From Stieleria neptunia (GTDB lineage: Bacteria; Planctomycetota; Planctomycetia; Pirellulales; Pirellulaceae): a stretch of 64,000 bases of DNA. The notes under the pieces were generated by a model. The model searched no databases and was not told the DNA's origin. It was given only the letters and a program-made list of their open reading frames with translations. The stretch is taken from assembly GCF_007754155.1 (NCBI RefSeq), contig NZ_CP037423.1, positions 2,542,001 to 2,606,000 on the forward strand, written 5' to 3'. A program made the translations under genes and the position numbers. Shown piece after piece: positions 61,013 to 64,000 of the stretch (position 1 is its first letter; each line of letters starts with the position of its first letter).

Positions 61013-62293
61013 TTACTGCAGCACCGGCAACTCACTCTTGGACGGCTCGTTATCCGGGGCATCTTTGTCCGGGTCACGATACTTCGCGGCGTCGAAGTGC
61101 CGTGCGTAGGTTCCGAAATCGTTGAAGGCGTACTTCTTGGCCCAGCGATAAACAAAGCTCCGTTCGGGAATCTCATCACCGGGTTGGAACTGGCTCCGCC
61201 GCGGCGTGACGTTTTTCAGTTCCTCGATCACCGCGCCCCGAGCGGTCGTGTCGCGGGCACCATGCTTTTCGGCCAACTCGACCAGTAGGTCGGGGCGTTC
61301 CATGATCACGCAGCCGCGTGTGTGCTCGGCCGTCAGCGATCGGAACTCCTTCAAGAACTGTGACTGATTGAACGTTTCGGCCAACGGACGATCATCGTGG
61401 ATCGATTCGGTGGCCAGCTGGATCACCGGACAGGGTTCGAGGTCGCCCCAGGGGCCGACGTGGTGGGTGAACCCGGTCGCGGCCGGACACAGAGCGTTTC
61501 CGGCGTCATCGTGATAGGCGTCGATGACGATGATCGGCTTGGTCGCGCGGGTGTCCACGACGAACTGTCGCACGCGCCGTTGCTGGTCACTGTTGAGCGC
61601 CAGCTGGGCATTGGATTCCGGACCGACCGGTCGATAGATGTGGAACCAGCAATACATCACCCCCATCTCGATCAAGCGATCGACCCAGGCGTCGTTGACA
61701 AGGTCATCGATGTTGGACTTGCAAACGCTCGTGCACACGCCGACCAACAGGTTGTGCTTCAGTGCAGTCTTCAGCCCTTCCATCGTTTGATTCAAGACGC
61801 CGGCACGACCCCGTCGCTCGTCGCTGATGATCTCCGATCCTTCGACGCTGATCAGCGGTGTGACGTTGCCCAGCCGTTTTAATTCCGCCGCCACCTCGTC
61901 GGTAATGAAGTGACCGTTGGTGAACACTTGAAAATAGACGTCGCGATTCTGTTCAAAGATTTTTAGCAGATCCTTGTGCATGAAGGGCTCACCCCCCAAG
62001 ATGCCGAAGAAACTGTTGCCCATCGCCTTGGCTTGCCGAATCGTCTCGTTCGCCGCATCCAGTTCGATCCGCTGTTGTTTGGCGGCCACGTCGACCCAAC
62101 AACCCTGACAGCGCAGATTGCAGCTGTTGATCACCGACAGATACAGAAACGGCGGAAAGAACTCGCCGCGTTTCAGCCGCCGCTTGTGCTTGTGCACACT
62201 CCAAAGTCCCTTCACTCCAAGCGTCCACGCCGCTTTGGCAAGCAATCGCTTGTCGGTTTCGAAAAGGAATCGCGAAGCCAAACGAAGATACAT
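61013..62293 (-). CDS. radical SAM protein
   Basis: A 426-residue radical S-adenosylmethionine enzyme. The cluster motif C-N-L-R-C-Q-G-C (about residues 57-64) is followed by the glycine-rich FFGILGGEPFMHKDLL and the strand PLISVEGSEIIS. Additional cysteines in CTSVCKS, NALCPAATGF and EPCPVIQ could bind auxiliary clusters. The N-terminus and C-terminus (ARHFDAAKYRDPDKD) suggest a membrane-lipid or hopanoid-type subgroup, but I cannot assign one. ATG 62293 is chosen; the frame upstream has tandem CTTGGAA repeats. Confidence 0.82.
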   Translation of the reverse strand: MYLRLASRFLFETDKRLLAKAAWTLGVKGLWSVHKHKRRLKRGEFFPPFLYLSVINSCNLRCQGCWVDVAAKQQRIELDAANETIRQAKAMGNSFFGILGGEPFMHKDLLKIFEQNRDVYFQVFTNGHFITDEVAAELKRLGNVTPLISVEGSEIISDERRGRAGVLNQTMEGLKTALKHNLLVGVCTSVCKSNIDDLVNDAWVDRLIEMGVMYCWFHIYRPVGPESNAQLALNSDQQRRVRQFVVDTRATKPIIVIDAYHDDAGNALCPAATGFTHHVGPWGDLEPCPVIQLATESIHDDRPLAETFNQSQFLKEFRSLTAEHTRGCVIMERPDLLVELAEKHGARDTTARGAVIEELKNVTPRRSQFQPGDEIPERSFVYRWAKKYAFNDFGTYARHFDAAKYRDPDKDAPDNEPSKSELPVLQ

Positions 62294-62340
62294 AAAGCAA
62301 CAAACCGAACTTGGAACTTGGAACTTGAAACTTGGAACTA

Positions 62341-63579
62341 TTATGCCCGCCCGGGCAGGTCCGTGCACGACAAATCCCCGGCTGCGAAATCCCGCCACAC
62401 CTGATTCAGGCGTTTGGCGGTCGTGGGAACCAAAACCAGCGGCTGGTGACGGATCCGCCCGGGTTGGATTCTCCCAAATTGAGATCCGGCGCCTAGCAAG
62501 GCATCCGATCCGGCCAGTGTCGCCATTTCCAGCACCGCCTGCGGATCGAGATCCGGCCGATGATCGAGCAGAAATTGCACTTCTTTCCAGACGCTTAGGT
62601 CGGGGTTGCTGGCCCGCGAATCCGTACCGATGGCGACTCGGATCCCCGCGTCGAGCAGTTTTTGGACGCCGTGACGGGGGTGAGAGAAAAAGTGGTGCGT
62701 TCGCGGGCAGTAGACAACGGTCAGTTGGGGGTGCCGAGAGATTCGCTCGATTTCATCGTCTTGAAGATCATTGCCGTGGATCAATAACGCTCTGGGCGCT
62801 TCGGCGATCCAGCCGATCAGATCCATCAGCGGCTGCGCGCCGGGCCAGGGAAACAGCCCCTCGGGCCACAGGCCGGCCCCGCGGAGGGCGTCGGCAAACG
62901 GCCCGCTGCCCCGTCGCAGTAGCGGGCGCTCGTCGGGCGACTCGGCAACATGCATCGCCAATGCGGCACCGGACGGCTTGGCCAAATCGACGCAGCGGCG
63001 AATCAATTCAGGCGGCGTCGAATAGGGCGCGTGGGGGCTGACGCCGAAGTCAATCGACGGGTTTGCCGCCAATGTCTCTGCGTGTGCCTGGGCGGATTGA
63101 AATCGCTCGCGACCTCGGTTGTCACTCAAACCCAGCACTTCGGCAAACGAGACGATGCGGGCGCCCGCGTCGCTCGGATAGGTGCAGGGTGTGGTCGCGA
63201 TGTCCCCGATCAATCCCACGCCGGCGGCGACCGATTCGGCGATCCCCGCGCGGATGTTGGCCTGACGCTCCTCAGCCGTTGCCACTCCGCGGGCAGCGAT
63301 GACGCTGCCGATCCACTCGGCCAATGCGATTCCGGGGCGGCCGATCGGAGTCTGGCAATCCGAAAACTCTAAGTGCGTGTGCGCATTGACCATTCGGGGA
63401 AGCACCGCCACCTCGCCCAGATCCACGACATCTTGGCTTCGGTAGTCGCCATCGCGCAGCGCCCCGATCTCCACGATTCGGTCCTCGACCACACGCAAAA
63501 ATCCACCATTGATCGGCGGTCGGCAGATGGGGAAAATCCAACCCGCGGTATAGATTGTTTCACGGCCTGTCGAATTCAC
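62341..63579 (-). CDS. amidohydrolase-superfamily deaminase-like protein
   Basis: A 412-residue metal-dependent hydrolase of the TIM-barrel amidohydrolase superfamily. The metal-binding motifs are NAHTHLEF (about residues 64-71), ALAMHVAES, ALLIHGND and the conserved Asp in AIGTDSRASNPDLSV. The substrate-binding pattern resembles SAH/aminodeoxyfutalosine deaminases (MqnX-like), so a role in menaquinone biosynthesis is possible. There is no signal peptide. It ends 48 bases before the start of the preceding radical SAM gene on the same strand and is probably co-transcribed with it. Confidence 0.83.
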   Translation of the reverse strand: MNSTGRETIYTAGWIFPICRPPINGGFLRVVEDRIVEIGALRDGDYRSQDVVDLGEVAVLPRMVNAHTHLEFSDCQTPIGRPGIALAEWIGSVIAARGVATAEERQANIRAGIAESVAAGVGLIGDIATTPCTYPSDAGARIVSFAEVLGLSDNRGRERFQSAQAHAETLAANPSIDFGVSPHAPYSTPPELIRRCVDLAKPSGAALAMHVAESPDERPLLRRGSGPFADALRGAGLWPEGLFPWPGAQPLMDLIGWIAEAPRALLIHGNDLQDDEIERISRHPQLTVVYCPRTHHFFSHPRHGVQKLLDAGIRVAIGTDSRASNPDLSVWKEVQFLLDHRPDLDPQAVLEMATLAGSDALLGAGSQFGRIQPGRIRHQPLVLVPTTAKRLNQVWRDFAAGDLSCTDLPGRA

Positions 63580-63604
63580 AGCGTCATTTCATCGAATGTC
63601 TTGA

Positions 63605-64000
63605 ATGGTCCAACGTCTCTCGCCACCGACCCGGTTGCTTTCCGATCGCCTCGACGCAGCGTTCTACGGCCGGCCGACGGCGGTCGTGGCGCGAGAATTG
63701 ATCGGCAAAGCACTGCTTCATCACGTCGATGGTCAATGGCTGGGCGGCTGGATCGTCGAGACAGAAGCGTATCTGGACCACGGCGATCCGGCCAGTCACT
63801 CGGCGCGAGGAAAAACGGCCAGCAATGCGTCGATGTTTTCCGATCCCGGGACGCTGTACGTTTATCCGATCCATGCGAAACACTGTTTGAACGCGGTCAC
63901 CCAACCGGCCGACCAGGGGGCCGCGGTCTTGATCCGAGCCATCGAACCGGTTTGGGGCCTCGATGTCATGCGTCGCCACCGCGGCTATGACGACGTCCGC
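63605..64000 (+). CDS. mpg: DNA-3-methyladenine glycosylase, 5' part
   Basis: The first 132 codons of an AAG/Mpg-type base-excision repair glycosylase (PF02245), cut by the window end. Conserved parts are VARELIGKALLHHV, VETEAYLDHGDPASHSARGK, MFSDPGTLYVYPIHAKHCLN and AAVLIRAIEPVWGLDVM, with the active-site Glu/Asp region in ETEAYL. ATG 63605 is the first in frame after the divergent amidohydrolase gene (26-bp gap). Confidence 0.93.
   Translation, partial: MVQRLSPPTRLLSDRLDAAFYGRPTAVVARELIGKALLHHVDGQWLGGWIVETEAYLDHGDPASHSARGKTASNASMFSDPGTLYVYPIHAKHCLNAVTQPADQGAAVLIRAIEPVWGLDVMRRHRGYDDVR

Overview
The window looks like chromosome of a Pirellulaceae-type planctomycete (Rhodopirellula/Rubripirellula-like). 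The clues are an ISAzo13-type 'Rhodopirellula' transposase, a mitochondrial-type EF-G (spdEFG1 signature AHIDSGKTT), a BlaI/M56 pair whose peptidase carries CarboxypepD_reg-like repeats, a sulfatase, a large kinase-like membrane protein, and many GC-rich dispersed palindromic intergenic repeats. No tRNA, rRNA or CRISPR array was found.

Positions 1-22997 are a gene-cassette array of a chromosomal (sedentary) integron. I find 27 intact attC sites, nearly all 87-93 bp, all in the same orientation, and two further attC remnants that lost their 5' half. The integron integrase is not in the window and would lie upstream of position 1. Most cassettes carry one small + strand ORF of unknown function: secreted or membrane proteins, a DUF2716 protein, a macrodomain protein, and a bicistron with a shared G-A-x-V-P-x-M-Q repeat. 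One cassette carries a reverse-oriented HicA/HicB-like toxin-antitoxin pair. About ten cassettes or cassette parts have no credible ORF and are built from the same repeated modules. The array has been invaded by an IS91-type element with its own tyrosine recombinase (about 6739-9453), by an ISAzo13 element that splits a cassette gene (11093-12418), and by a 149-bp MITE. A 1387-bp unit containing a gene, an attC, an attC remnant and the MITE is tandemly repeated (about 18795-22045). The outer arms of a four-helix-bundle gene are inverted GTACTC/GAGTAC repeats, and gene-less versions of these arms recur in the ORF-less cassettes.

Positions 22998-64000 are ordinary chromosome. In order: a BlaI repressor with two operator-like palindromes, the M56 sensor peptidase and a secreted CarboxypepD_reg protein (24.1-29.6 kb); a sulfatase and an esterase on the minus strand (29.9-32.5 kb); and a divergent periplasmic nitrate reductase cluster (32.8-41.1 kb). 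In that cluster a tetrahaem cytochrome, a Tat-exported Fe-S protein and an NrfD-type quinol oxidase run leftwards, while napD, napA, a tetrahaem NapB-like protein, a polyferredoxin and a small protein run rightwards, with a perfect 14-bp palindrome between them. Then come fusA (spdEFG1), rpsR with a hotdog thioesterase, an ABC-2 type permease followed by a protein whose ABC ATPase domain has lost its Walker A motif, a secreted protein, and a large pseudokinase-like membrane protein. A glycogen/sugar group follows (glgA, a galT-like gene, a GH57 glucanotransferase). The window ends with a radical SAM protein, an amidohydrolase and the start of a DNA-3-methyladenine glycosylase.

Gene-free gaps in this part are filled with dispersed palindromic repeats rather than unique sequence. 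All family names come from reading motifs by eye; no database search was run.
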